Source: Bradyrhizobium sp. C9
GTDB lineage: Bacteria > Pseudomonadota > Alphaproteobacteria > Rhizobiales > Xanthobacteraceae
Direction: 5' to 3'
Length of the DNA: 64,000 bases
Assembly (NCBI RefSeq): GCF_002532045.1
Contig: NZ_NWTG01000027.1
Coordinates: 19,266 to 83,265 of the forward strand
This document shows, piece by piece, positions 37,948-46,652 of the stretch. Below the pieces are notes generated by a model. That model did not search any database and was not told the DNA's origin. It saw only the letters and a list, made by a program, of their open reading frames with translations. The position numbers and the translations under genes were made by a program. Position 1 is the first letter of the stretch. Each line of letters opens with the position of its first letter.

Positions 37948-38658
37948 ATGTCGCGTGCCTTCTATCACGATCATCCTGAAATCCTGCAGCTCGAAGCCGA
38001 GGTGCGCGACGCCAGACCCGGCGCGGTCCTCGTCGAGCGCTCGCCGTTCTTTCCCGGAGGGGGCGGGCAGCTTCCGGACCGCGGTGTCCTGAGATGGTCC
38101 GGCGGCGTGCTGCCCGTCACCGGACTTGAGCGCGACGAACGCGGCCTGTGGCATCTGTTTGCCGGCGAAGCCTTGCCCTCCGGCAACGTGACGCTCGAGG
38201 TCGAGCCGGCATTTCGCGCCCTGATGTGCGAACTGCACACGCTCGCCCATGTCGTCAATGCACTCGTCTACACGCAGTTCGGCGGCGCCCTTCTCACCGG
38301 CGCCCAGCTCAACGCCGATGCCACGTTCCGCGTCGATTTCGATCTGCCGGGAGCCGACAATGACACGCTGCGGGCGCTCGAGGCGCCGCTGAACGCGGTC
38401 ATGCGGCGGGATCTTCCGGTGAGCAGCGTCTTCATGCCGCACGACGAAGCGCAGGCGGTGCCCGGCCTGTTCCGTAGCAAGGCCGTCGCCCCGCCGGCCG
38501 GGGAGGATGGACTGGTTCGCATCGTCGAAATCCTCGACCTCGATCGCCAGGCTTGCGGCGGGACCCATCTGGAGTCGACCGGGCGCGCGCGACCCGCACG
38601 GATCGTCAAGATCGACAACAAGGGCCGCCAGAACCGCAGGATCAAGGTTGCGGTCTGA
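37948..38658 (+). CDS. AlaX-type alanyl-tRNA editing hydrolase
   Basis: A 236-residue stand-alone editing protein related to the second half of AlaRS, which removes Ser or Gly from mischarged tRNA-Ala. The zinc ligands are visible: HTLAH at 97-101 and CGGTH at 203-207. ERSPFFPGGGGQLPDRG near 30-46 is the conserved glycine-rich editing loop. The ATG at 37948 gives the family-like N-terminus; the frame is open further upstream within opgC. Only 12 bases separate it from opgC, suggesting co-transcription. Confidence 0.9.
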   Translation: MSRAFYHDHPEILQLEAEVRDARPGAVLVERSPFFPGGGGQLPDRGVLRWSGGVLPVTGLERDERGLWHLFAGEALPSGNVTLEVEPAFRALMCELHTLAHVVNALVYTQFGGALLTGAQLNADATFRVDFDLPGADNDTLRALEAPLNAVMRRDLPVSSVFMPHDEAQAVPGLFRSKAVAPPAGEDGLVRIVEILDLDRQACGGTHLESTGRARPARIVKIDNKGRQNRRIKVAV

Positions 38659-38685
38659 CCGGCTCTCGCACACGGCCTGGGCTTG

Positions 38686-39975
38686 CTATTTCGCGAGCGG
38701 CTTGCCCGCCGTCTCCGGCGCGAGGGCGATCAACGGCAGACCGATTACGTAGATCAGCGACAACATCGAGATCGCCAGCGGGAAGCTTCCGGTGCGGGCG
38801 GCGAGCGCGCCGATCAGCGTCGGGCCGGCGGCGCCGAGCACGCGGCCCATGCTGAAGGCGAAGCCGGAGCCCGAGCCGCGCAGCACGGATGGAAACATCT
38901 CCGGCAGCCAGATCGTGAACAGGCCGAACACGCCATTGGTGAAGAAGCCGAGCACCGGCAGCAAAGCCATGAACAGCACCAGACTGTCGAGCCATTCGAT
39001 CGCGACTTCATAGCAGACCACGACGGAGATCAGCCCGCCGATGAAGAACAGCACCGCGGTGCGGCGCCGGCTACCGAGCCAGCCGGTGATCCATGGCACA
39101 AGAAAGCAGCCGATCAGCGTGCCGACATTGGTGATCAGGCCGGCCACCGCGCCCATCTCCTGCGCATGCGCCGGGCTCGCCCCCGCCGCGACCAGCTTGG
39201 TCGCAATCACGGTGGGTGCCCAGAAGTTCGACGACCACAGGCCGAAGATGATGCAGGCCATCATCAGCGCCGCCGCCCAGGTGGTGCGAGCCTGATCTCC
39301 CGCAAACAACGCCGAAATCGACGGCGGCTCGCGCGACGCGCTGCCCTCGGGCTCAGGAATGTTGCTGCGCAGATACGCAATCAGGAGCGCCGGCAGGATG
39401 CCGAGCAGGAACATACCGCGCCAGCCGAGCGTGCCGCCGATCAGGAGCGTCACGGCGGCGGCGAGGAACAATCCGGTCGGCGTGGCCGTATGCAACCAGC
39501 CCGCTAGCCGCACACGCGTATTCTCCGGCACGGATTCCTGCAGCAGCGGCGTGCCCGCGGCCCATTCGCCGCCGATGCCGAAGCCGGCAACGAAGCGAAA
39601 CAATGCGAACATCACGATTCCGGTTGCCAGCCCGCACAGCGCCGTGAACAGCGAGTAGACCAGCACCGTCCAGCACATGATCCTGACGCGCCCGTAACGG
39701 TCCGCGGCCCAGCCCCAGACCATCGAGCAGGCCCAGCCCAGCATGAAGATCGAGAACAGCAGCCCGCCATAGATGCCGATATTGGCCTTGCTCGGCTCGA
39801 TGCCGCTGGCGGGCAACAGTTCGCTCAGCGCGCCGACCAGGATGTAGCCGTACATCGAGGAATCGAAGCCATCGAGCATCCAGCCGAACCAGGTCGCCCA
39901 AAACACCTTTCGCGGCGACACCGCACCAGTCGCCGCGACCGACGGCGCAACGGCATCAACGATGCTCTCAGTCAT
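38686..39975 (-). CDS. MFS transporter, aromatic acid / sialate symporter-like
   Basis: A 429-residue protein of about 12 transmembrane helices. FGWMLDGFDSSMYGYILVGA is the first-helix pattern with the DGFD motif of the metabolite-proton symporter subfamilies; the loop 2-3 motif is GWAADRYGRVR. Substrate not determinable. The start at 39975 (MTESIVDAV) is preferred to an earlier in-frame ATG at 40167, because the extra part lacks family likeness. It lies behind the amidohydrolase gene on the same strand, so it may carry that enzyme's substrate. Confidence 0.9.
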   Translation of the reverse strand: MTESIVDAVAPSVAATGAVSPRKVFWATWFGWMLDGFDSSMYGYILVGALSELLPASGIEPSKANIGIYGGLLFSIFMLGWACSMVWGWAADRYGRVRIMCWTVLVYSLFTALCGLATGIVMFALFRFVAGFGIGGEWAAGTPLLQESVPENTRVRLAGWLHTATPTGLFLAAAVTLLIGGTLGWRGMFLLGILPALLIAYLRSNIPEPEGSASREPPSISALFAGDQARTTWAAALMMACIIFGLWSSNFWAPTVIATKLVAAGASPAHAQEMGAVAGLITNVGTLIGCFLVPWITGWLGSRRRTAVLFFIGGLISVVVCYEVAIEWLDSLVLFMALLPVLGFFTNGVFGLFTIWLPEMFPSVLRGSGSGFAFSMGRVLGAAGPTLIGALAARTGSFPLAISMLSLIYVIGLPLIALAPETAGKPLAK

Positions 39976-40204
39976 GTTTCCTCGCACGTTTCTTTTGTGC
40001 TGCGGACTATGACGGGGTTTGCGCGAAGGGACACCTCCGGCGAATGGGATGGAGGTATCCGACATCAGAATAGCGGCGCCGTTCGGGGACAGTGCCTTCT
40101 CGCCAAATTCGAACGGCGGCTGGAATTTCTCAAGCGGTAGTCCCGAAAGTCGGGAAGGGCATGTCATCTTCCAAGAGGCACTTTCGAGCCAGCCACGCGA
40201 GCTT

Positions 40205-41869
40205 TCATCCGGCCTCGTGAACCTGACGGCCCTCGAACCATGTTGAAAGCACCCTGGTCTGCGATAGAAGCTGCGGCGCGGTCGCGAACAAGTCGCGATC
40301 GATCAGGATGAAATCTGCCGACTTTCCGGCTTCGATCGATCCGGTGAGATCGGACAAGCCCATCGCCCGCGCCGCGTTGACGGTGTAGATGCGCAGCACT
40401 GTCTCGAGATCGAGGGCCTGTTCCGGCCAAAGCGCGCCATCATATCCGCCCCGCGGATTGCGCCGCGTGATCATCCCTTCGATCCCGAGCCAGGGGTCCG
40501 GATTGGCCACAACCGGCCAGTCCGATCCGGCCGCCATCAACGCGCCGGCGGCGTGGAGATCGCGAAGCGGCCAATAACAGTCGGCGCGATCCACCGGCAT
40601 CGCCGCGCGGATGGCCTCCTGGATCGGGCCGGGATACCAGATGATCGGCGACAGGTCGGCTGCGACGTCGAGCGCGCGGAAGCGCGGGATATCGGCGGGG
40701 GCTACGAAGCCCGCATGCGCGACCTGGTGAGTAGCATCGGCGCCGTTTCCGGGTCCGTTGAAGCTGCGCACGACGTCGATGGCGTCGAGCGTATCGCGAA
40801 CCGCGGCATCGCCCGTGCAATGCACCTTGACCCGCATCCGATGCTTCTCGGCCTTTGCGATCCACCGCACCAGATCAGGAATCGAGATCAAGGGATCGCC
40901 GCAAAAGCAGCAGCCTTGCAAGCGCGTGGCGCGGTATGGCGTGAGCATGGCGGCGGTACGCGTCGTCGGGACCCCGTCCATGAACAGTTTGATAAAATCG
41001 GGACGGACGTGCCGGGTGCGATAGGCCTCGCGGCGTACGATCAGCGCGTCGCCGACGAGATCGGCGCCCGACAGCGTCCGCTGCGCGGGCAGCGAGGCGA
41101 CGCACCAGCCATTGAGCTCGTTCGCACGATCCAGCGCGGCCAGCGCTTCCAGGAACGGGAGCGTCGTGGTCGCATCCTGAAATGCGGTGACGCCGAAGCC
41201 ATTGAGAATCTCAACCGCGCGGCGGCACGAAGCCTTGTTGCGCTCCGCAAGGTCCGGGATGCTTCGCTCGACCGCCTGCTCGGCAAGCCCCGAGGCTCGC
41301 TCCAGCAATAGCCCGGTCGCAGCCCCGGTCTCCGCATCGCGCAGGATTTGACCGTCTTGCGGATCGGGGGTGCCGGCGTCGATCCCGATCAACTCCAACG
41401 CACGAGAGTTTACCCACCGGTTGTGCTGGCTGTCGTCGCGCAGCATCACCGGATGCGCCCCGGAAACGGCATCGAGCGCCGCCAGCGAACTTGCACGGCC
41501 GATCACCTCGACCAGTTGACTTCCCCAGATGCCGCCGAAGACCCACTCGCCCGGTTTCGTCGTCGCGCATCGCGCGCGCACAGCTTCCAGCACGGCATCG
41601 AACGACATCGTCGGCAAGAGTTTCAATTCATAGAGGTCGGCTTGCCCGCCACGGAGATGGTGGTTGTGCACGTCGACGATACCGGGCAACAGCATGCCGC
41701 GACCAAGGTCCACCATTCTGGTTCCGGGACCGGCCAGGCTCTTGACGTCGAGATCGTGACCGACAGCAACGATGGTGCCGCCGGCCACCGCGATCGCCTC
41801 GGCACGACCCGCAGCGGCATCCGCCGTGAACACGTTTCCATTATGGAAGATCAATTCCGCCTGCATCAT
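40205..41869 (-). CDS. amidohydrolase (Amidohydro_3, YtcJ-like)
   Basis: A 554-residue metal-dependent hydrolase. It opens with ELIFHNGNVFTADAAAGRAE and IVAVGHDL, the usual beta-sandwich lead-in. The metal-binding HxH appears in LLPGIVDVHNHHL. Later features are TAFQDATTTLPFL, VKVHCTGDAAVRDTLDAI and AAGSDWPVVANPDPW with the catalytic Asp. The C-terminal strand returns to GKSADFILIDRDLFA. Substrate unknown. A small membrane protein ends 12 bases upstream and is likely co-transcribed. Confidence 0.92.
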   Translation of the reverse strand: MMQAELIFHNGNVFTADAAAGRAEAIAVAGGTIVAVGHDLDVKSLAGPGTRMVDLGRGMLLPGIVDVHNHHLRGGQADLYELKLLPTMSFDAVLEAVRARCATTKPGEWVFGGIWGSQLVEVIGRASSLAALDAVSGAHPVMLRDDSQHNRWVNSRALELIGIDAGTPDPQDGQILRDAETGAATGLLLERASGLAEQAVERSIPDLAERNKASCRRAVEILNGFGVTAFQDATTTLPFLEALAALDRANELNGWCVASLPAQRTLSGADLVGDALIVRREAYRTRHVRPDFIKLFMDGVPTTRTAAMLTPYRATRLQGCCFCGDPLISIPDLVRWIAKAEKHRMRVKVHCTGDAAVRDTLDAIDVVRSFNGPGNGADATHQVAHAGFVAPADIPRFRALDVAADLSPIIWYPGPIQEAIRAAMPVDRADCYWPLRDLHAAGALMAAGSDWPVVANPDPWLGIEGMITRRNPRGGYDGALWPEQALDLETVLRIYTVNAARAMGLSDLTGSIEAGKSADFILIDRDLFATAPQLLSQTRVLSTWFEGRQVHEAG

Positions 41870-41881
41870 CGTGCCTGGCCC

Positions 41882-42289
41882 TCAGTGCGCCGAAAGGTTT
41901 CGCGGCTGCCGCGAGAGAATGGTGAGGCACAGGGCGTAGGCCGCGATTGCGGCGGTCTGCAGCCAGTAAGGTAGTGTGGACCTGCCGTCGAGAACGACGT
42001 GCAGCGCGTCGGAAAGATTGACGGCGCAGAGACCGAGAACCGTGACCCAGATCGCGACCAAGGCGAACACGACCTCACCCGAACGCGCGGCGGAGACAAA
42101 CAGGCAGATATAGGCCACCACCGCGAACGCGATGATCTTGTCCTGATAGGCGTAATAGGGTGTATCGTAGTAGATAAACAGGATTGGCACCTTGATTCCG
42201 AAGAAGTGCGCCACTGCCATGCAGCAGAAATAGGCCACGCCGGCCCACAGAAGCAGGCTGAGAATTCGACCGCTCATCGAGTCTCCCAT
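41882..42289 (-). CDS. small membrane protein of unknown function
   Basis: A 135-residue protein with four predicted hydrophobic segments (beginning ILSLLLWAGVAYFCCMAVA and IIAFAVVAYICLFVSA) and short loops. One loop between helices one and two is Tyr-rich: FIYYDTPYYAYQD. I do not recognise a named family. It starts the minus-strand unit with the amidohydrolase and MFS genes, and is divergent from the HxlR regulator. A second in-frame ATG at 42277 is possible. Confidence 0.75.
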   Translation of the reverse strand: MGDSMSGRILSLLLWAGVAYFCCMAVAHFFGIKVPILFIYYDTPYYAYQDKIIAFAVVAYICLFVSAARSGEVVFALVAIWVTVLGLCAVNLSDALHVVLDGRSTLPYWLQTAAIAAYALCLTILSRQPRNLSAH

Positions 42290-42403
42290 GAAGCACCTTG
42301 CGAGATATTCTTGTCGGCGGGCTGGTTACATCGCTCGCGTCGCTTCATGGTCCCACATCAATCATGGGCCAGCCAGACACATTAATTTCTGACCGAGGAA
42401 GCC

Positions 42404-42802
42404 ATGGCCTACCATCGCAAGCGCCCCGCCCAGGATCCCTGCCCCGTCGAGACGGTCCTCAAGATCGTCTCGGGCAAGTGGAAGGTTCGGGTGCTTCATC
42501 TTCTCTCGCTAGACGAACTCAGCTTCGGCGAATTGCGCAACTCGATCGTGGGCGTTCGCCAGCAAGTCTTGTCCAGCCTGCTGCGGGACCTGATCGCCGA
42601 CGGCGCGGTCCGGCAGCGCAAGATTTCGTCTGAACGGTCGATCTACGCACTGACGGAGCGAGGGTTCAATCTTGTTGCGCTGCTGACCCCGCTGGCCGAG
42701 TGGGGAAACAATCTGCTCGCCGAACAGGGCGTTACGTGGCGACCGCCCGAGCCGCGGCGAAGCGCCCAGCGCGACGGCGGTGACGAGACCTACCGGACAT
42801 AG
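42404..42802 (+). CDS. HxlR family transcriptional regulator
   Basis: A 132-residue winged-helix regulator. PCPVETVLKIVSGKWKVRVL is the family start with the Cys and the GKWK helix; FGELRNSIVGVRQQVLSSLL is the recognition helix; RKISSERSIYALTERG is the wing. The single cysteine at about residue 13 could respond to electrophiles as in some HxlR proteins. It is divergent from the amidohydrolase unit and may control it. Confidence 0.92.
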   Translation: MAYHRKRPAQDPCPVETVLKIVSGKWKVRVLHLLSLDELSFGELRNSIVGVRQQVLSSLLRDLIADGAVRQRKISSERSIYALTERGFNLVALLTPLAEWGNNLLAEQGVTWRPPEPRRSAQRDGGDETYRT

Positions 42803-42882
42803 GCGGTCGCGCCTGGGGATCATGCCGCGGTTCGCTCGACGGGGCGCGATCGGCTTGTTAAGCCGCACCCCGCAAGGACAAT

Positions 42883-44412
42883 TTGAGTCGGGACATGACC
42901 GTAGCGATCGAGATGGGACAGACGACGGCCGGCGCATCGGCGGCCATCGATCTCGAGGAGCTATTGGCCACGCGCCTTTTGGTGCAGGGCAATTCGGGTT
43001 CCGGCAAGTCTCATCTGCTGCGCCGGCTGCTGGAACAGAGCGCGCCATGGGTGCAGCAGACCATCATCGATCCAGAGGGTGACTTCGTGACCCTGGCCGA
43101 GCGATTCGGCCACCTCGTCATCGATGCCGAGGACCATACCGAGCGCAGCCTGCAGGTCGCCGGCGAGCGCGTGCGCATCCATCGTGTCTCCACCGTGCTC
43201 AATCTCGAGGGGCTCGACGCCGAGAACCAGATGCGGCGCGCCGCGGCCTTCCTCGGCGGCATGTTCGAGGTTGCCCGCGACCACTGGTATCCGATGCTGG
43301 TGGTCGTGGACGAGGCACAGCTGTTCGCGCCGGCGATCGCGGGCGAAGTTTCCGACGAGGCGCGCAAGCTCTCGCTCGGCGCGATGACCAATTTGATGTG
43401 CCGCGGCCGCAAGCGCGGACTTGCCGGGATCATCGCGACCCAGCGGCTGGCCAAGCTCGCCAAGAATGTCGCCGCCGAAGCATCGAACTTCCTGATGGGC
43501 CGGACCTTCCTCGACATCGACATGGCGCGCGCCGCCGACCTGCTCGGCATGGAGCGGCGGCAGGCAGAGGCGTTCCGCGACCTGGAGCGCGGACAATTCA
43601 TGGCGCTGGGACCCGCGCTCTCCCGCCGTCCGCTGGGTCTCCGCATCGGTCCGACCGATACCCAACCGCGCAACGCGGCGCCGCGGCTGATGCCGCTGCC
43701 TGAAGCGGCGCTCGAAGACGCGCGCGCCATCATCCTCGCGGCCCCGCCGCCCGAAACGACGGCCAGGCCGCCGCGCCGCGCGCCGTCGCCCGACCTGCTC
43801 AGCCAGTTGATGGCCGCCAAGCCAACAGCACCGGAGCAAGATCCCGAAACCGCGGAACCGCCGCTCAGCGCCGAGCAGCTGGCCGAACGGCGTGAGCGGC
43901 TGGATCGCATCCTGCGCGCGATCCTCGCCGAGCCCGACGCCGGCTTCCGCGCCATCGGCGTGCTCTATCAGGAGTTCGTGGTCCGCTGCCGGATCGAGGG
44001 TCTCGGTGCCGTCGTGCCCGAGCTGACCGATTTCCGTCGCATGCTGACGCGCGCCCGCGCCGGGCTCGGCACCGAGATGGCGGAGGACGACGCGTGGCAG
44101 GATGTCTCGCTGCGTGCCGCGATCCTGCCCGAGGACATGCAGGGCGTCTTCATGATGATCGCCCGCGCCGCGAAGGAAGGCTGGCCCTGCCCGAGCGATG
44201 CCGCGATCGCCCGCGCTTATGGCACGCACTCGCTGCGCCGCGCCCGGCATTTGCTGACCTACATCGAGGAGCAAGGCCTGATTGTCTGCCAGCTGGACGG
44301 TGCCGGCCGGCGGATCGTGACACTCGTCGAGCTCGCCTGGGCCACGGCCGCGGCCGACCCGAATGCCGACGAAGTGCCGGCGGAAGCAGCCTGCAACAGC
44401 TCGACTCCGTAG
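42883..44412 (+). CDS. HerA/DUF87-type ATPase
   Basis: A 509-residue cytoplasmic protein. Walker A is GNSGSGKS at 36-43; Walker B is MLVVVDEAQLF; MCRGRKRGLAGIIATQRLAK includes an arginine-finger candidate. The ATPase part ends near residue 260. A Pro/Ala-rich linker leads to a C-terminal helical part with a possible winged helix (IARAYGTHSLRRARHLLTYI). HerA ATPases usually pair with a NurA nuclease; none is adjacent. The TTG at 42883 has AAGGA four bases upstream; the ATG at 42895 is the alternative. Confidence 0.82.
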   Translation: MSRDMTVAIEMGQTTAGASAAIDLEELLATRLLVQGNSGSGKSHLLRRLLEQSAPWVQQTIIDPEGDFVTLAERFGHLVIDAEDHTERSLQVAGERVRIHRVSTVLNLEGLDAENQMRRAAAFLGGMFEVARDHWYPMLVVVDEAQLFAPAIAGEVSDEARKLSLGAMTNLMCRGRKRGLAGIIATQRLAKLAKNVAAEASNFLMGRTFLDIDMARAADLLGMERRQAEAFRDLERGQFMALGPALSRRPLGLRIGPTDTQPRNAAPRLMPLPEAALEDARAIILAAPPPETTARPPRRAPSPDLLSQLMAAKPTAPEQDPETAEPPLSAEQLAERRERLDRILRAILAEPDAGFRAIGVLYQEFVVRCRIEGLGAVVPELTDFRRMLTRARAGLGTEMAEDDAWQDVSLRAAILPEDMQGVFMMIARAAKEGWPCPSDAAIARAYGTHSLRRARHLLTYIEEQGLIVCQLDGAGRRIVTLVELAWATAAADPNADEVPAEAACNSSTP

Positions 44413-44474
44413 TCAGTCACCGGGCGACGAAGCGTTCGGTCTCGCATGGAATCCCAGAAGCGTCGCAGAACACG

Positions 44475-44507
44475 AAAAGGCCCGCCGGGAGGCGGGCCTT
44501 TTTTGTT
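44475..44507 (+). terminator. rho-independent terminator
   Basis: AAAAGGCCCGCC-GGGA-GGCGGGCC followed by TTTTTTGTTT: a strong GC stem and T tract, 62 bases behind the HerA-like gene on the plus strand. The complementary A tract at the front makes it usable in reverse too. Confidence 0.9.
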
Positions 44508-44574
44508 TCTGCCAGTTGAGGGATCTGGTTGCGTGGGCCCGCGACAGGCCCACACCGCCCCTCACCTTCAGACC

Positions 44575-45519
44575 TCACGCATGCTGTGGCTGCGCCAGCT
44601 GGCTGACTTGCGTCGCCGGCGGATCGACAACCAGGGTGCCGCCATGGCCGTCACTCGAGGTCGTGAAGGTCGAGGCCATGTAGTTGCCCAGCAGCGCAAT
44701 GCTCGCCGTGACGGTGCCGTCCGTCACCGTGAGCGTGCCGTGCGATGAGTCTCCGCTGAAGCTCGGGGTCTGAACGTTCGCGAAACTGATGTTCGCGAAA
44801 TCGATCGCGTCCGAACCGGTCATCCCGGCGACGGTTCCGCTAAAGCTCGCGGAATTGTCGAGCTTCAGCGTTCCCGTCGAACCCTGGAACGTTACGGCGG
44901 CATTCGATGTCCCGGTCAATTCCAGGGTGCCGCTCGGGACGATAGTGGCGCTGCTCGGACTCTCTCCCGTCACGTTGAACGACTGCCAGGCCCCCCACGC
45001 GGTGCCGTCATTGGCCCGGATCCAGAGTTGGTCGGTGCCGGAGCCGGCCTGATAGGTGGTCAGGGAAAGTTGCGCCGCCGTGATGTCGATCTCGGTATTT
45101 GCAGGCTCGTTGACTCCGCCGACGTTCCACCGCCCGTTGGTGTTGGAATCCCACAGCGCATATTTCGTGATGGCATCGCCGTCGGCGTCCGTCGCCGTGA
45201 CGAGGCTCGCGGCAGCAAAGGTCTGCCCCGAGACCGTCACGACATTGGAGACCGCGACCGTCGGCGCCTGGTTGGTTGCGGTGGCCGTGAACGACTTCCA
45301 GCTGCTCCACTCGCTGCCGTCATTGGCCCGCACGTAGAGCGTATCCGACGGCGAGCCGCCGGGGCCGAACACGTAGCTGACCTGCGACAGGTTCGCCGCG
45401 GCAACATCGATCTCGACATTGGCTGCCTGGGCGACGCCATTCACCACCCAGTGACCATTGCCGCCGGTGTCCCAGAACGCGTACTGGGTGATCGGATCGT
45501 TCACGATACGTTCACTCAT
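44575..45519 (-). pseudogene. C-terminal fragment of a repetitive secreted protein, minus-strand copy
   Basis: Encodes two repeats of about 107 residues starting at YAFWDTGGNGHWVV and YALWDSNTNGRWNV; the repeat core reads LYVRANDGSEWSSWKSF. It then has a Gly/Ser/Thr-rich end domain (LDNSASFSGTVAGMTGSDAI, then ALLGNYMASTF and DGHGGTLVVDPP) typical of large secreted rhizobial proteins. The first repeat begins in its middle, without the usual DADGD lead. The only ATG, at 45519, has no ribosome binding site. It meets a plus-strand copy head to head. Probably a rearrangement remnant, though the frame is intact. Confidence 0.7.
45484..45519. other. head-to-head junction between two repeat-protein fragments
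   Basis: The tyrosine codon that opens the minus-strand repeat has its first base at 45483; the matching tyrosine codon of the plus-strand repeat starts at 45520. The 36 bases between read as D-P-I-T-Q on one strand and D-T-F-T-H on the other at their outer parts, so the exact breakpoint lies near 45500. GTTCAC occurs twice here. Confidence 0.7.
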
Positions 45520-46377
45520 TATCAGTTCTGGGACTCGACCGCCGATCCTGCCAGCGGGCATTGGGTGGTCGGCGGCGTGGCGCAGGCCGCCAACATCGCC
45601 ATCGATGTGACGCCCACCCAATTGACGAACACATCGTTTCAGAGCGGTTCGGGCTCCGACGATCTCTGGGTGCGCGCGTTCGACGGCATGATGTGGAGCA
45701 ACTGGAAGGAGTTTCACGTCAACGCGCCGGTCGACAATCTTCCGATCGTGGCGGCCGCCGACTTTTCAGCGAGCCACGGCCAGGATATCGCGGCCTCCAC
45801 GCTGTTCTCGACCACCGACGCGGATGGAGACACGATCACGAACTATCAGCTGTGGGATTCGACGTCTGATCCGAGCAGCGGGCACTGGGTGGTCGCCGGG
45901 GTGGCTCAGGGCACCAATGTCGCAATCAATGTGACCGCAGCCCAGCTCTCGAGCACAAGCTTTCAGAGCGGCTCCGGTTCAGACGATCTCTGGGCGAGAG
46001 CCTACGACGGTATCGCCTGGGGGCCGTGGAAGGAATTTCACGTCAACGCACCGATTGACAACGCCCCGGTCGTCACCGCATCCGACTTCCACGCGACCGC
46101 CAACCAGAGCGTGGCCGCATCGATGCTGTTCTCGGTCGCGGATGCCGACGGGGACCACATGAGCCAGTATCAATTCTGGGAGTCGACGCCGTCGGCAGGC
46201 AGCGGCCATTGGAGCATCGGCGGGAATGCGCAGCCTGCCAACACCGCAATCAACGTCACCACGGCCCAGCTCGCCAGTACGACTTTCGATGGCGGCACCG
46301 TGTCTGACGACCTCTGGGTTCGCACCAACGACGGCATGATCTGGAGCGCCTGGCAGGAATTTCATTTCATCGTCTAG
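45503..46377 (+). pseudogene. C-terminal fragment of a repetitive secreted protein, plus-strand copy
   Basis: Three repeats with an exact 324-base period (108 residues): tyrosine codons at 45520, 45844 and 46168. Each reads YQFWDST-type start, SGHWVVGGVAQ, INVTAAQL, FQSGSGSDDLWVRA, then W-x-x-WKEFHVNAP, and a linker with DADGDTIT. The last repeat ends in WQEFHFIV and a stop. There is no start codon or ribosome binding site in the real repeat sequence, so it is an N-terminally truncated remnant. It is homologous to, but divergent in sequence from, the minus-strand fragment. Confidence 0.7.
45520..46377 (+). repeat. tandem 324-bp coding repeats (2.6 units)
   Basis: Units start at 45520, 45844 and 46168, each separated by exactly 324 bases. 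The first two are nearly complete; the third stops after about 210 bases. Sequence drift between units is moderate, so they are not recent duplications. Confidence 0.85.
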
Positions 46378-46652
46378 GGAAGGCCCGGGTTGCGGGGACG
46401 GAGCGGTCCGCATCTCCGGCAACCGGCAACGTGAGTGCGAATCTCTTCCCAAACAAATCGCGGTGGTACATTCGGAATATTTCATTTCCCTATCGCGTCG
46501 CCGATCAAAGAGAATGCCGAGATGTACGAGATTCAGCCGAAAAGCGGCGGGACCGCTCTGTTCCCAGGCCGTTACGGCGGCCTGCCGCGGTTTGAGGGCG
46601 ACCACCGCCGTCTTCAAGACGACGATGTATCGCCCGTTGTACCGCATGCGGA

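Noticed and set aside
44575..46377. Phase-variable invertible switch in the repeat protein locus
   Set aside because: No recombinase gene and no matching inverted recombination sites were seen; both fragments lack N-termini, so flipping either half alone would not restore a gene.
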